Shown here piece after piece: positions 13,460 to 23,800 of a stretch of 64,000 nucleotides of DNA. The translations under genes and the position numbers were made by a program. This DNA comes from Plumapathes pennacea. Its lineage: Eukaryota; Cnidaria; Anthozoa; Antipatharia; Myriopathidae. The stretch's first letter is position 1. Each line of letters begins with the position of its first letter. The notes beneath the pieces are model-generated. The model worked only from the letters and a program-made list of their open reading frames with translations, did no database searches and had not been told where the DNA came from. Location: assembly GCA_964036295.1 (NCBI GenBank), contig OZ038469.1, positions 17,975,591 through 18,039,590 of the forward strand. The letters run 5' to 3'.

Positions 13460-16400
13460 GATTGAATGATTGATTGATCAATCGACCGTCAATCAATCAA
13501 TCGATCGTAAATTTGTTGTTGTTGCGATTTTAACATTTTGATGTTTGGTTTGTAAGTTCGTTTTGCGTTCTTTTCACCAGACTGGACGAAACTTTAAATT
13601 TGAACAACAAACTCGATCAGTCCGTGCGGAAAAAAGAAGAAGGACTCCGTACTGTAGAGAAAGCCTTGCAAGCAAACGAAAACAGGTAACCACGCTGAAA
13701 GCCACAAGTTGTTGCTGTTTGGACGGCGCCATCACGTCTTGTTTTTGAATGGCATCAGTTCTGTTTTCGTGTTTCTCGGATTTATTCGTAGTCTTCTCTT
13801 GCCTTCGTGTTTTCTGACTAAAAGTTCAACATTCCATTTCATTTTGTAGGATGGAGGAGTTAGAAGTTCTTCTAATAAACAAAAGTCAAAAGTTAGCGGA
13901 CTTCAAGAAAAAGTACGGACTACTTTCTTTTTCTATTGTTCTTGTTTTACCCGTCGAATGGTGAACGGCTTGACACCCGCTAGCTTATTCCGATGAAATA
14001 GCTTCTCACGTGATCGTTGACTTTAGATCACGCGATAAATTTGAAGTTGAACTATCTTTTTCTTTAGGGTTGAAGACCTGAGAAATACAGCGACGGAAGA
14101 GGAGAAAAGCGGCGGCGCCTCAGTGAAAGAAAAAGAAAGACAAATAGAAGAGCTGGAAGAAAGGTGCTGCGCCCATTCATTGTTTTCCCATTGTAATAAG
14201 TTTATTTTCTCATTTCTTCAATTTGTTGTTGTTGTTGTTCCTTTGTTTTCTCTACTTATTTTTCCTTGCTCGTGTTTGTTTGAGCTTCCGCGATCTAAAT
14301 TTGCTCTTCTGTTGTGTTCGTCAGGATTAAAGAATTGTCGAATTCCTCTGCACAAGTTGAGAAACTGAAAAAACTGAACAAGGAAAAGGAACAGAAACTG
14401 CTCGACCTTGAATCCAAGTATGTTAGCGGCAGGTCGAATTTCTTTGCTTTTATTTTTCTCATACAGCAAGTGTCGTGTTTGCGTCTTTTTTTCTGTTTTA
14501 ATTGCTAATGTTTTGTCATCTTCTGTGAAAGACTTGAAGACAACAACACAGAGAGAACTCGTTTGGAACACAATTTAAAACTGAACAAACAGAAGCTGGT
14601 GAATCAAGACAGAAGGTGGGAATTCTGCTGTAACGAGCCAACTATGAACCTGTCTCCCTCTTTTGTAGTTTTATATGTTGAAGTTGGCACAACTGTTGAC
14701 TGTGACCATTGATATGTAGGAAAAAGAACAAAAAAGAAAGAAAAGAAAGGAAGGTCCTCACAAAGAAACAGTAAAACATGGACAATAAACATTCGATACC
14801 GGGTCAAGTACTTTAGGGCGTCAAGCCCAGAGCCTCGACCGAATCCCGCCAAAACGAAAAAGAAAAATGCAGAACAACCACCGAACCCCACCACCATCAC
14901 CACAAACAAGAGGCTGCCACAGCTTGAACCTCGCCAAAACGAAAACTAGAATGATGTCATTTTATTGGATTAAATTGTCGTTGCTTCTCGCTTCGCCAGG
15001 ATCAAAGAACTGGAGTCACAAGACAACGACAACACTCAGTCACAAGGCAAAGCTCTGAAACAAAAGGAAGAGAAAATAGCAATGTTAAGACAGACGCTTG
15101 ACGAAAATCTCATCAAAATCGCGTCCCTAGAAAACAGGTAGAGTACCAGCCTGCTGCTGTTAACATTTTGTTATCGTGACCTTCGGAGGTTTCGCTATGA
15201 CTTTTGGTCATGATCTTTTTCAGTTGTACATGGCGATGTCGTTGTTGTGATTGTGCTTGTTGTTACGGAAAGTTTATTTCGTTCACACCCTACTCTGTGC
15301 CACACTACGCGCTATGAGTGTCAAAGCTTTAGTTCTGTTGCTGTTGTTGCCTTTATGATGTTGTTTTATGGGCAGCAGATGCGGTCTAAAAACAAACAAT
15401 TCAACTCTGTGAGCACTAAAACACAAAGGAATGGTTGCCCTATAAATCCAGCTAACAGCCAACATTTGTTTTACCAGCTTAGACGAAGAAAGCGCGAATT
15501 CGTTGAGGAGAAACAAGACACTGGAGCAGAGAGAAGAGCGAATTCGTAACTTGAAGAGCCGCCTGGAGGACGCCATGCATCAGAAGAACAAACTAAACCA
15601 CGCTATCGAGCAGAAGGACGAAAAACTGCTGTCGGTCGAGACGAGGTGCGCGCACTGTTTCCTGGCATTGAGTTTTTTTTGTCTTGTCTTGTATATGTGT
15701 CGGGTCCTGATTGGCTCAGTAGTCTCATAGTGTATTCTTATTTCCATCCCAGATTGGAGGAGACTAACAAGGATTTGTTGAAGTTGAGAGAGGTACACAT
15801 TGCAGCCGACGCTTTACCTGATTTCGCTGTTTGCTCTTCTTAACTGTCTTTGTGGATTTCTTGTTTTGCAGGAGCTTAGCGTTCAAAGCAAACCTCGGGG
15901 TGAAAAGGAACAAAAGCAGAAAGCCGGCACCTCATCTCAAACAATCATCTTCAAGCCGGCTGATAGGTATATACACTAACGTTTACTCTCAATACACCGT
16001 ATAATTTCGCGTTTCCCCCGCGTACAAATATTTGTAAAAATTACACACAGATTTTCCAGCAAGATTAACAGTGCTTTGTATTAAACTTTAATGTTCACTA
16101 CAAACAGCGCCGAGCAAAAGGCAGTTGAGTTACTGACCGAATCAGACAAGAGGACTCGACAACTCAACGCAGAAGTCCGGCTCCTGGAGAAGCAGGTAAT
16201 GACGCTTAAAGTCGAGGATGAATTCCCAATTTCAGACCTGTAAATTGTGCTAGCGGAATTGTAACTGGACCGATCAAACCACTGTGGAAAGTTACAGTTT
16301 TAAAACAGAGTTATCAGTGATAGTTAACTTACAGCTGATCTGGAGAATGACCATATTTACATGATATTTTCGCTCCTCTGTTATCTGTTGTGCATCACTT

Positions 16401-19400
16401 TTTGTTCAGAATGCCAAGATGGACGCTCAGATCGAGACTCTCTCGGGCAAAAACGTTCGCGTGGAGAGTGAGAACGAGTCGCTGAAGTCGGAGCTGCAGA
16501 ACCTGCAGGCGGATTACAGCGCGTTACAGACCGATATGAACGAAGCGCGGGAATATTATAACGAGGTTGACCTGGTCGCCTCCAAGATGGGACACCGCTG
16601 CGAGGTGAGCGGGGACTGGGGTCCACTACGACTTTGTTGATTTATGGAAATATCAGGTTTAGATGAAGCGAGACCAGTTAAGTGTTGTGGGCAAGTGTTT
16701 CATGGGATTACACTTTGTTTTTTTCTCGTCTTTGCCCGCATATTTCTTTTGCGTTGGGGAGGAGGATTTTTATGAAGGAAGAAGTGGAAAACAGAAGTCT
16801 TGAAATATTTTGAGAAGTCACGTAAGCTGTCACATGACGTGACACGTGTCCCGTGGGTTTGTTTTGCAGATGTTGACTCAGCTGAATGCAACACTCGAGG
16901 AAGAAAACAAAGCTCTTGTGGAGCAGATCAACAAACTGGTTGGTCAGGTTAGTAAAACCTGTTAATCCTCTTGCACACAAATACAGTTTTATTCACTGTT
17001 CTTTTTTTCGTCGCATTTTTTAGAATCAAGAACTCCTGTTTAAGTCACTGGAAGACAAGGATCTCTTCATGGAGGGAGAGCGGATCTTCTCGTAAGTCAT
17101 CCGTATCCCAGTGAAACGTTCTTGGTAATTTCATGTATGCACCGTCTCAATCATTCTTTCCTGTTTATTTGTTTGTTTGTTTGTTTGTTAGTGATCGTAT
17201 ATACGCGCTGCAGCGGCACAAGGAGAAACTGGAAGAGCAAGTGGACCTTGCCAACAGAGCCCTGGCGGAGAGTCTCCCGAAAAAGAAGTAAGGACTGAGC
17301 TGCACACTTGAGTGAAGAGGCCAGACTTTCTGCCACTCGACTTAACTCCATCTAACACACTCTGTTTGTTTCCAGGAAACCAAACTTATTTGTTCGTGGA
17401 GCCCACAAAGTTTTAAAGAGAGCTGGCCTAGCTAAGGTGAGGCGTGTGAACGTGGTAGTAGCACGTGTCAACGTGTACGTGAGTATACATGTAGCACGTG
17501 TCTCTAGCATGTGAAGCGTGTGTAGCACGTACTTGTGGCGGGTTTATCATGTTCCCAGCTATTTTACTGTTACTAAGCAACGTGCCAAATTTTGTTTCAG
17601 CAGAAGAGAGAGGAACAAGCAAAGAACAAAGGTGGAGTTCATCTGCTGAATCACACTCCCCTGCAGCAGTCTGATGTCAACAGCTCGCTCTCGTATGATC
17701 GTACGGACGACAACCCTTCACTACTGCTGGCCACTCCTGTACGCGGGCGCAACGAGCTTGACAGCGTGGGGTCACGCGATAGCTCTTTATCCGGAGACTC
17801 GAGCAGTAGGGGAATGACGTCATGGAACACGCTGGACTCGAGTTTTACGGGTAGTACCCAGTCAGATGTGGTCCAACGGAGACAAAGGAACAACACTGTC
17901 ATGTCTCCTATCAGTAGTGGGCACGCTTTTCAAGACAGAGAATTAGTTCAGCGACGGAAAGCAAGTCATGACGTGTCGGCCTTCAGAGCGAGGCAGACTC
18001 GCTCCGAGGTGTTTGCTGACAACTGGAGTCCAGGTTTGCTCGGCCGGCCCAGGAGCATGGAGGCCTTGGACAAAATTGTTAGCGAAGAGTCTGAGCATGC
18101 GTCCGACATGGGGGGCACAGTGGAGGCGTTTCACATCCGCAGCAGCCCACGCGTGTCACCCGCGAGACCACGCAAGTCCGAGTTACACAGTACTCCTTCT
18201 GGATCACCAGCAGTCCTGGGGCGGAGCAGCCCTATATTGGTGAGAAAGGAGTTATATCAAGATCAGGCCTCCCCCGCCACAACGCTCAGTCCGAGTACGA
18301 CAAGGAGTGGATCCAGCAGCCCCCCACACTCCCCACCCTCACCACGTGCGGCTTCTAAGAGCATCACCCTGGGAACATTCTCCAGCACAATGTTACGCAC
18401 TTCCCCTCCCCCTTCTCCCAGGAGTTCCCGCAGCTCCAGTCTTGCGAGCACGGGCTCACGTGGGTTTCACACCGCAGGACAGGTGAACAGTGGACTCAAG
18501 GAGCTGCCGGTACGGGTGGTCGACAGCAGCTTCGTGTCCAGTCCATTGAGCAGCAAGAGCCCCGCGACCGAGAGTCCCCAGAGTAACGCACGTGCGCAAC
18601 ACGTGAGAGAGCGGTCCTGGAGCGGAGACCGGAGGGACAGTCCCTCGGGAGAGATATTTCGTTCGTTCCGTCTCAACACAACTCGAGACGCTCCGGAAGA
18701 AGGAGCTGTCGCGAAGGAAGGGAGTCCAGCTGAACAGAGAAGTGAGCTACAAAGAAGGAACTCTAGTGCAGCAAAACTGAACACACGGGAAAGAAGCTTC
18801 AGTGGAGAACGAAACGGAAATGTAAACACACACAGAGCCTATTCAACATTACCTCGTGACTTCCAGTCCAGAGACAGGAGCACCAGTGGGGAACAAGATG
18901 AAGTGCCGAACAAGGGACCTTCTACACTGCCTCGCCTCCAAGAAAAGAGCCTGGATACAGAAAACAGAACTCCAGCGAGTTATAGCCAAGGATTTCAGTG
19001 TGAGAATGAAAGTAGTGATAGCCTGAAAGAAACTCAAAGCGGACTAAATAGTAGGGACACGCCTACACGACCCCCTCCCCCTGACGATGTGACTTCCCCG
19101 TCAGGAACACCAAGGCAAGGGGCTCCTGTAGTGGCACATTATACGTCTACCAGCTCACTAAAGAAGACCAATGGTGGCCCTGTCTCGTCTGAGGTCATCA
19201 GTACGGTTTCACCAAGGGACAACAGCGTCACCTTGGTGAACACACCAGCACGGCAGAGTCCCCGTGGGCCGCCCCCTCCTTACAATGGCTCTTCGTCACG
19301 TGACTCAACACCTCCAGCTAAAGTCCAATGGCAGTCGAGTGGAGTTGTGGAACCTTCAAATAACTCAAAAATTAAGTACATAGGAGTTTGTTTTGAGGAC

Positions 19401-19712
19401 AGGAACGACAGCACACCATCAGCAGCGGCTGGAGTTTCGGAACAAGACATGGAGCGGCAACTCTCCGGCGATGAAGACGCCAGGTCGACCGCTTCACAGA
19501 GTTTGGACTGCTCGCCGGCTGTGAGGCGACAACGAAGAGCCAAAAAAGCTGGACGCGAGAAAGAGATCTTCATTAATACACCACCGTGTTCAGATAGTGG
19601 CTCCGTCACTTCCGGTCAGAAAGCAGCGGATGGCAAACAAAGAGCGCGGTCGCTCGGCCAGGCTGACGTCACCAAGAAATCGGCGGTCTGGTACGAGTAC
19701 GGCTGTGTATGA
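646..19712 (+). CDS. CCDC88C-like: Girdin/Daple-like HOOK and coiled-coil protein (CCDC88 family), 58 exons, 2553 aa
   Basis: Joining 58 exons at GT-AG junctions gives one frame of 7662 nt (2553 residues plus stop), with no break. The N-terminus (FMQSPLVIW, then LADGVYLNEIAFEIDP) aligns with the HOOK domain of Girdin/Daple, which binds dynein light intermediate chain and microtubule-linked cargo in that family. Residues about 222-1830 are almost continuous coiled coil. A lysine-rich stretch at about 1829-1850 lies where Girdin has its phosphoinositide-binding segment. Residues 1851-2553 are a Ser/Pro-rich disordered tail in one exon. The last three residues are Gly-Cys-Val, the PDZ ligand by which vertebrate Daple binds Dishevelled. 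The protein is about 500 residues longer than human Daple (about 2030), and the excess is in the coiled coil. The expected role is as a Wnt/Dishevelled and trimeric G-protein-linked cytoplasmic scaffold; that function is inferred from family. ATG 646 was chosen over in-frame ATG 607 on context. Confidence 0.93.
3118..3365 (+). repeat. Intronic polypurine tract with GATGA and GGGAGGGAAGTAGA repeats
   Basis: Intron 4 of the Daple-like gene carries about 250 nt that are nearly all purine on the + strand. It includes five tandem copies of a 5-mer (about 3210-3240), then G-rich repeats. Reverse-strand frames across it are low-complexity Ser/Pro/Leu and are not genes. Confidence 0.8.
5198..5438. 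mobile_element. MITE-like element in intron 13 of the Daple-like gene
   Basis: The element starts GGGCCCGGTTTTTCAAAGC and ends with its near-perfect inverted copy (GGGCCCGGTTTTTCGAAAGC read on the other strand). The terminal inverted repeats extend about 40 nt through GATTAGGCTAATCCTGGATTA. It is about 241 nt long and has no coding capacity, which is consistent with a non-autonomous DNA transposon. A target-site duplication is not clear. Confidence 0.7.
6112..6148 (+). repeat. GT run followed by 23 consecutive G, just after the exon 17 donor
   Basis: A short GT run leads into an uninterrupted G run (about 6126-6148) in intron 17. It starts about 25 nt downstream of the 5' splice site at 6101/6102. 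Confidence 0.9.
7444..7500 (+). repeat. (GTTT)n microsatellite in intron 21
   Basis: Tandem GTTT repeats follow the donor of exon 21 in the intron. Similar short GTTT runs occur in introns near 17165-17190 and 27785-27820. Confidence 0.85.
10170..10400 (+). repeat. Tandem repeat filling intron 31
   Basis: Units starting GGCTGTACACATC occur at about 10174, 10238, 10270 and 10333. Three are about 63-65 nt and one is truncated (about 32 nt). They occupy nearly the whole intron. Confidence 0.85.
11078..11165 (+). repeat. Direct duplication of about 43 bp in intron 34
   Basis: Two adjacent, nearly identical copies (11078-11120 and 11122-11165). Each contains an acceptor-like CCCACAG but is followed by no open coiled-coil frame. 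Confidence 0.85.
13379..13480 (+). repeat. (GATT)n microsatellite in intron 42
   Basis: A long run of GATT tetramers with a few interruptions, ending in the complementary AATC phase. Confidence 0.9.
15753..17436 (+). other. Distal coiled-coil and basic-segment exons 50-57 of the Daple-like gene
   Basis: Exons: 15753-15792, 15872-15966, 16108-16195, 16410-16604, 16870-16947, 17024-17091, 17192-17287, 17376-17436 (residues about 1610-1850). They encode the conserved distal coiled coil (YYNEVDLVASKMGHRCE, LTQLNATLEEENKALVEQI, RIYALQRHKEKLEEQV) that follows the repetitive region. Next comes the lysine-rich KKKKPNLFVRGAHKVLKRA, which sits where Girdin has a phosphoinositide-binding motif. These exons differ in phase and length and are not part of the repeated array. 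Confidence 0.88.
17601..19712 (+). other. Single 2.1-kb C-terminal exon of the Daple-like gene
   Basis: This exon encodes residues 1851-2553: a low-complexity tail rich in Ser, Pro and Arg, with many SP/SPR phosphosite-like motifs and repeats of the form RERSWSGDR / RERSFSGERN / RDRSTSGEQ at about 18608-18900. Residues 2105-2113 (ITLGTFSST) weakly resemble the G-alpha-binding-and-activating motif of Girdin/Daple but lack its acidic residue. The reading frame ends YGCV-stop at 19710-19712. Confidence 0.88.
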
Positions 19713-20311
19713 TGGACGTAGTCTGGTACGAGTACGGCTGACGGACGCTGTGACAAATTTAATTTAGTGTTTGTCATATTATGGTTTACTTAGGGAGCGT
19801 TCAATTTTTATATCCATACTGGGAGGGATGTGGGGTTCTTCGTTCAAATTTTTTCTTAACCACAGGAGGTTTGCATGACGCCCATATTGGATGGTAGGGA
19901 CAATAGACTGGGAAAGAAAGCTCTTGTGCAAAATATTTCATTGTTTCTTTCATCCAACATACACAGAGCGATATAGATATGTAATATTGCGAATATTGTT
20001 GTATTTGATATTTTCAGTTCTTTGTAAAGATGTACATAGTTGGAGCAGCCTTTTTCCTTCCCCACGTTCATCATGATGTATTAGTTTCTTTCGTAACGCA
20101 TTCAAGGAAATGGCTGTAGAAGCGAAGCAATCAAACAAGTCATTTTGTGACAAGACAGAAATGTATTTATATTTAAATAAGATGAATTCAGGATTCTTTG
20201 CGTGTTTGACAAATGTGACAGTGATGTCGTGGGCGTTAGATGTGATCGGCGGCAATAAACGTGTTGCTTTGTAGTCTGTATTATTATTACCTCGTCCTTA
20301 ATAAGAATAAA
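19713..20311 (+). terminator. 3' UTR and polyadenylation signals of the Daple-like gene
   Basis: The region after the stop is AT-rich and non-coding. AATAAA hexamers occur at 20254-20259 and 20306-20311. The first is followed by GT/T-rich sequence and is the likelier cleavage signal. Confidence 0.6.
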
Positions 20312-20879
20312 TCAGCGGCAAACAAGCAAAATGTTAGTCAAGGAACAATCGAATATCAGCAGTTGTCTAAAGTGCAAGCGTCGTTCGTGAGCCTGACAAA
20401 TAACACTCCTTGATTTTTTTTCTGTGTATTTTTGCAGTACGTATATCCGACGTTGGTTCGTAAAAAGTGCTTGCTAACCCATGGGTCCTTTGACAGGGGC
20501 GAGTGGGGAGTTAAAATCCGGAAGTGATTACAGACCATTATGATATCCATGATATAAAACAGAAAAAATCGAAATCCGCGCCAGAATCTCAGATAAATCC
20601 ACGATCTGCCGCACTTTGAAAATCCGCGCTTCCGTAAAATCCAAAATCCATGCGCTTTGGGGCCTAAATCCGTCGACCCGCAGACCTACGCACGCCCAAA
20701 TCGGAGGCCATGATATCTTTCTTTGCTTAGCTCGTTGTCTTATGATAACGTAAAACCACTTCATGTCTGTCTGTCTGTCACTGCTTTTTGTCTTCTGTCT
20801 GCTTTGTTACGGGTGGCCTGGGACGAGGCCGGTTGTTTGACCAGTCACGCGACGTGCGTATGTGACACGTGAGTGTCTG
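20312..20879 (+). promoter_or_regulatory. Intergenic region and probable promoter/5' UTR of DGLUCY
   Basis: About 570 nt without a gene. It contains AAATCCGCG-like short repeats (20560-20660) and a short GTCT run (about 20764-20780). No TATA box is evident. The frame of the downstream gene stays open a little upstream of 20880, but without an ATG. Confidence 0.35.
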
Positions 20880-23800
20880 ATGGCTTTCGTGTCCCTCCAG
20901 CGAATAAGGTATTCCGCCTGTAAAACCAGTGTAAAGATTGCACGTCGAACACTCCTGGTTGGTGTGTCGAACATGTCTTCTGATGGATCTTGTGGCACGT
21001 TTGCTGAATGGACGCCAACGGAAGCCAGACTTGAATTCAGAAGAAATGCTTTTCACGGCCGCTCAACTTCTGGATGGTGCCTTGGATCCCTTCAAGCCAA
21101 CGTAGCAATTCTTCCTTATTCATTAGCTGATGACTTTGAGCGGTTTTGTCGGCTGAATAAAGCGCCCTGCCCCTTGTTGTATCGCAGCGAACGGGGAGAA
21201 ATGGCGGCCGGACCTTTGTCCGACAGCTCCGACATAAGGTACGAATGTGATGACTACTTTCCACAGCAATACAGTCCACTGTTTATCATTGCCTTGTTCA
21301 GCAAAGAATTACATTATAGCTTAAGAGTGGCCGGGTATTGTGTGGTTCCAAAAGTTATCCATACCCCAATCCTTTTGAAGACCCCCCTCCCCCTCGGAAT
21401 TTACATTTTACCCCCACCCCCTCCCCTCCGGAATTTCCTGACCCCCTGGAAACTCGAGGAATGCGTTTTCAACCAAAGAACAACAATAAGCAGAATGGGA
21501 CATTGTTTAATTTTTTGATATTCCTGCAACATTTCATTGACCTTCAGAACAAAGACATTTTCTACATTTGGGTTTTGTTCACAGGACTGATGTCCCAAAG
21601 TATTGTATCTCTGAACACGGCAAAGACATTGGAGAATCCACAGACCTGCGAGAGTACCCTTGGGACGACATGGTCTCCTTCTACATTGGTTGTAGCTTCT
21701 CATTTGAGGAGGCACTGGTAAATGCAGGAATCTGTCAACAGCTCATCAAAAATGACTGTAATGTGCCCATGTTCAAAACCAACATTCAGTGCCATCCTGT
21801 TGGCCCATTTGCTTGTCCTATGGTGGTTTCCATGCGACCCATTTCTAAAGATCTGGTCGAGAAAGTGGTACAAGTGACATCATATTATGATGCAGTTCAT
21901 GGCACCCCAATTCACATTGGAGACCCATCAATCATTGGTATAAATGAAATTAATTCCCCTCACTTTGGACCTAACACATGTGAGATTGGAGAGGATGAAG
22001 TACCAGTGTTCTGGGCATGTGGTGTAACTTCATCATTAGCAGTCAGATCAGCAAGTAAGATTTTTTACATTTTTCAGTAGTTTATAGATTTCCTTTGCAA
22101 AGGATAGTTCAGTATTATGAGTTTATTACTAAAAGGGTTACTATAAATAGTGAGTCAAAATGCTGAATCTTATGTTTCTAATGTTCTGAGTGACACCAGT
22201 AGACAATGCAAGTTGATGAATCCCAATTGACCCTTTCAGTTAGTGTGTCACATGACCTGAAATGGGACAACACACCAACATGCATCTCTAAGTAACACAG
22301 TAAAATATCATGCAGTGTTACCAGATTTTTCACTCTCAATCAGATAATTTGCCCAGAAATATTTTATACTATATATTTTACACGTTTTATACTTTACAAG
22401 ACTGATATCAAATGGCCCCACCCCTTCCCACCCCATATGACATGTATTTGAATCTGGAGTTTTTGTTTATTTGGTCCTTTATGTATTCTTCCTTCTCAGA
22501 GCCTTCCTCTCCTTCAGTCATTCCCCCGGCTTCATGTTCATTTATCTTTGTGTTTGTACATTTCATTGTTTGTTTACATATTTTGTTCTTGTTGTTGTTG
22601 TGCTCTTCCTTTTTTCAGAGCCATCCCTCTCCTTTAGTCATTCCCCTGGTTTCATGTTCATCTGTGATACATCAGTGAACAAGTATTTTAAGATGCACCC
22701 ACCAGAACACGGAGATGCTGTTGCGAAGTTGGTTGTTGTCAAAGAGCAGCCATTCACTGCATCAGTCCTTTCTGATGCTGCAATGCGAACAGTCAGCCAA
22801 TTGGAGTCCACCATGCAACAGGACCTGGGAGGGCGTGGCATCGGCCCGCTGTGCATTCCGGGTGAGATGGTGAAGGCTGCAGCCAGGTTGTCACGTGCCT
22901 CTTCTGTTGCCATAACAACAGGATTTCCCAACCGCTTGAGTAAAAAGACTAATAAGCCAATGGATGAGAATGATGGCATCCCTGGAGCTGTTGCAGTTGC
23001 CAAAGCGCTACAAGCTCTCGGTAAAAGCGTAACCATCATTGCCTGTGATTATCAATATTCAGTATTGCAAGATGTCGTGAAGTACTGTTGTGATGCTGGC
23101 CTTCTGACGGATCCTGTAAAGATCTTGGCCTACAAGGCAGGCACTGGAGATGGTGAGACTGCCCGGAAAGTTCTATTTCCTTGTGGCATTGAAGAGAGGC
23201 CAGCTTTTGACATGATGGTAGCAGTTGAAGCTGGAAGTCGAAACGCGGATGGCAAGTATTTGACCATGAAGGCCATAGAAGTTCCCATCTTACAGGAATG
23301 CGGTGTAGATGAGCTCTTCATCGAAGGTAAGCCAGTGAATTAACTTCCCTTTTGAACTGCTGATCCTCAAACTCGCAAACAGTTAGTTCAAAAGTTATTT
23401 TGCTTTGGGTTCCACGTGTTGCACAGTTTTCATGCACGTTGATCGAACTCCGCTGTGCCTTGTGAAACTCACAGAAGTACAAGCCAACATCTGCAAAAGA
23501 AAATTCAAAATGAATATGAAATCTAAGCATGATGCGTCAGGGAAAATTCAGTGGCGTTCTTTGTTTAATTTGTTTGTTTGTTTGTTTTCAGCTTATAAAT
23601 CAGAAGGTATAATCGACACTGTGGGAATTGGCGATGGTGGAAACGAGATTGGCATGGGGAAGGTCCGAGAACAAGTCGTACGACACGTGTTGAACGGAGA
23701 GCAGATCGCGTCGTGTGTAAGCACCGACTTTCTGCTGGCAGCAGGAGTGTCCAACTGGGGAGGTTATGCACTGGCTAATGCCCTCTATGTGTTGCACAAA

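Larger units (their letters stand above)
7659..15645 (+). repeat. Array of 28 phase-symmetric coiled-coil exons (exons 22-49)
   Basis: Exons: 7659-7742, 7968-8051, 8223-8306, 8398-8481, 8737-8832, 8939-9073, 9190-9381, 9470-9553, 9830-9922, 10086-10169, 10404-10538, 10667-10750, 10874-10966, 11232-11324, 11478-11570, 11724-11819, 12235-12327, 12619-12672, 12822-12905, 13009-13101, 13203-13286, 13581-13685, 13850-13912, 14068-14163, 14325-14417, 14532-14615, 15000-15137, 15478-15645. All are divisible by 3 and split a codon after its second base at both ends. Ten are exactly 84 nt (28 aa, four heptads) and seven are 93 nt. Most begin R-L/I/V-E/D-E/D-L and end L-E-x-R/K, and many carry a central K-E-E-K-I core, for example KLNQNLKLKEEKITRLQNR. 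This indicates serial exon duplication. They encode residues about 687-1610. Confidence 0.9.

Noticed and set aside
20862-20879. Upstream in-frame extension of DGLUCY
   Set aside because: The frame is open but begins at GTG, not ATG. The first ATG (20880) directly starts a good mitochondrial presequence.
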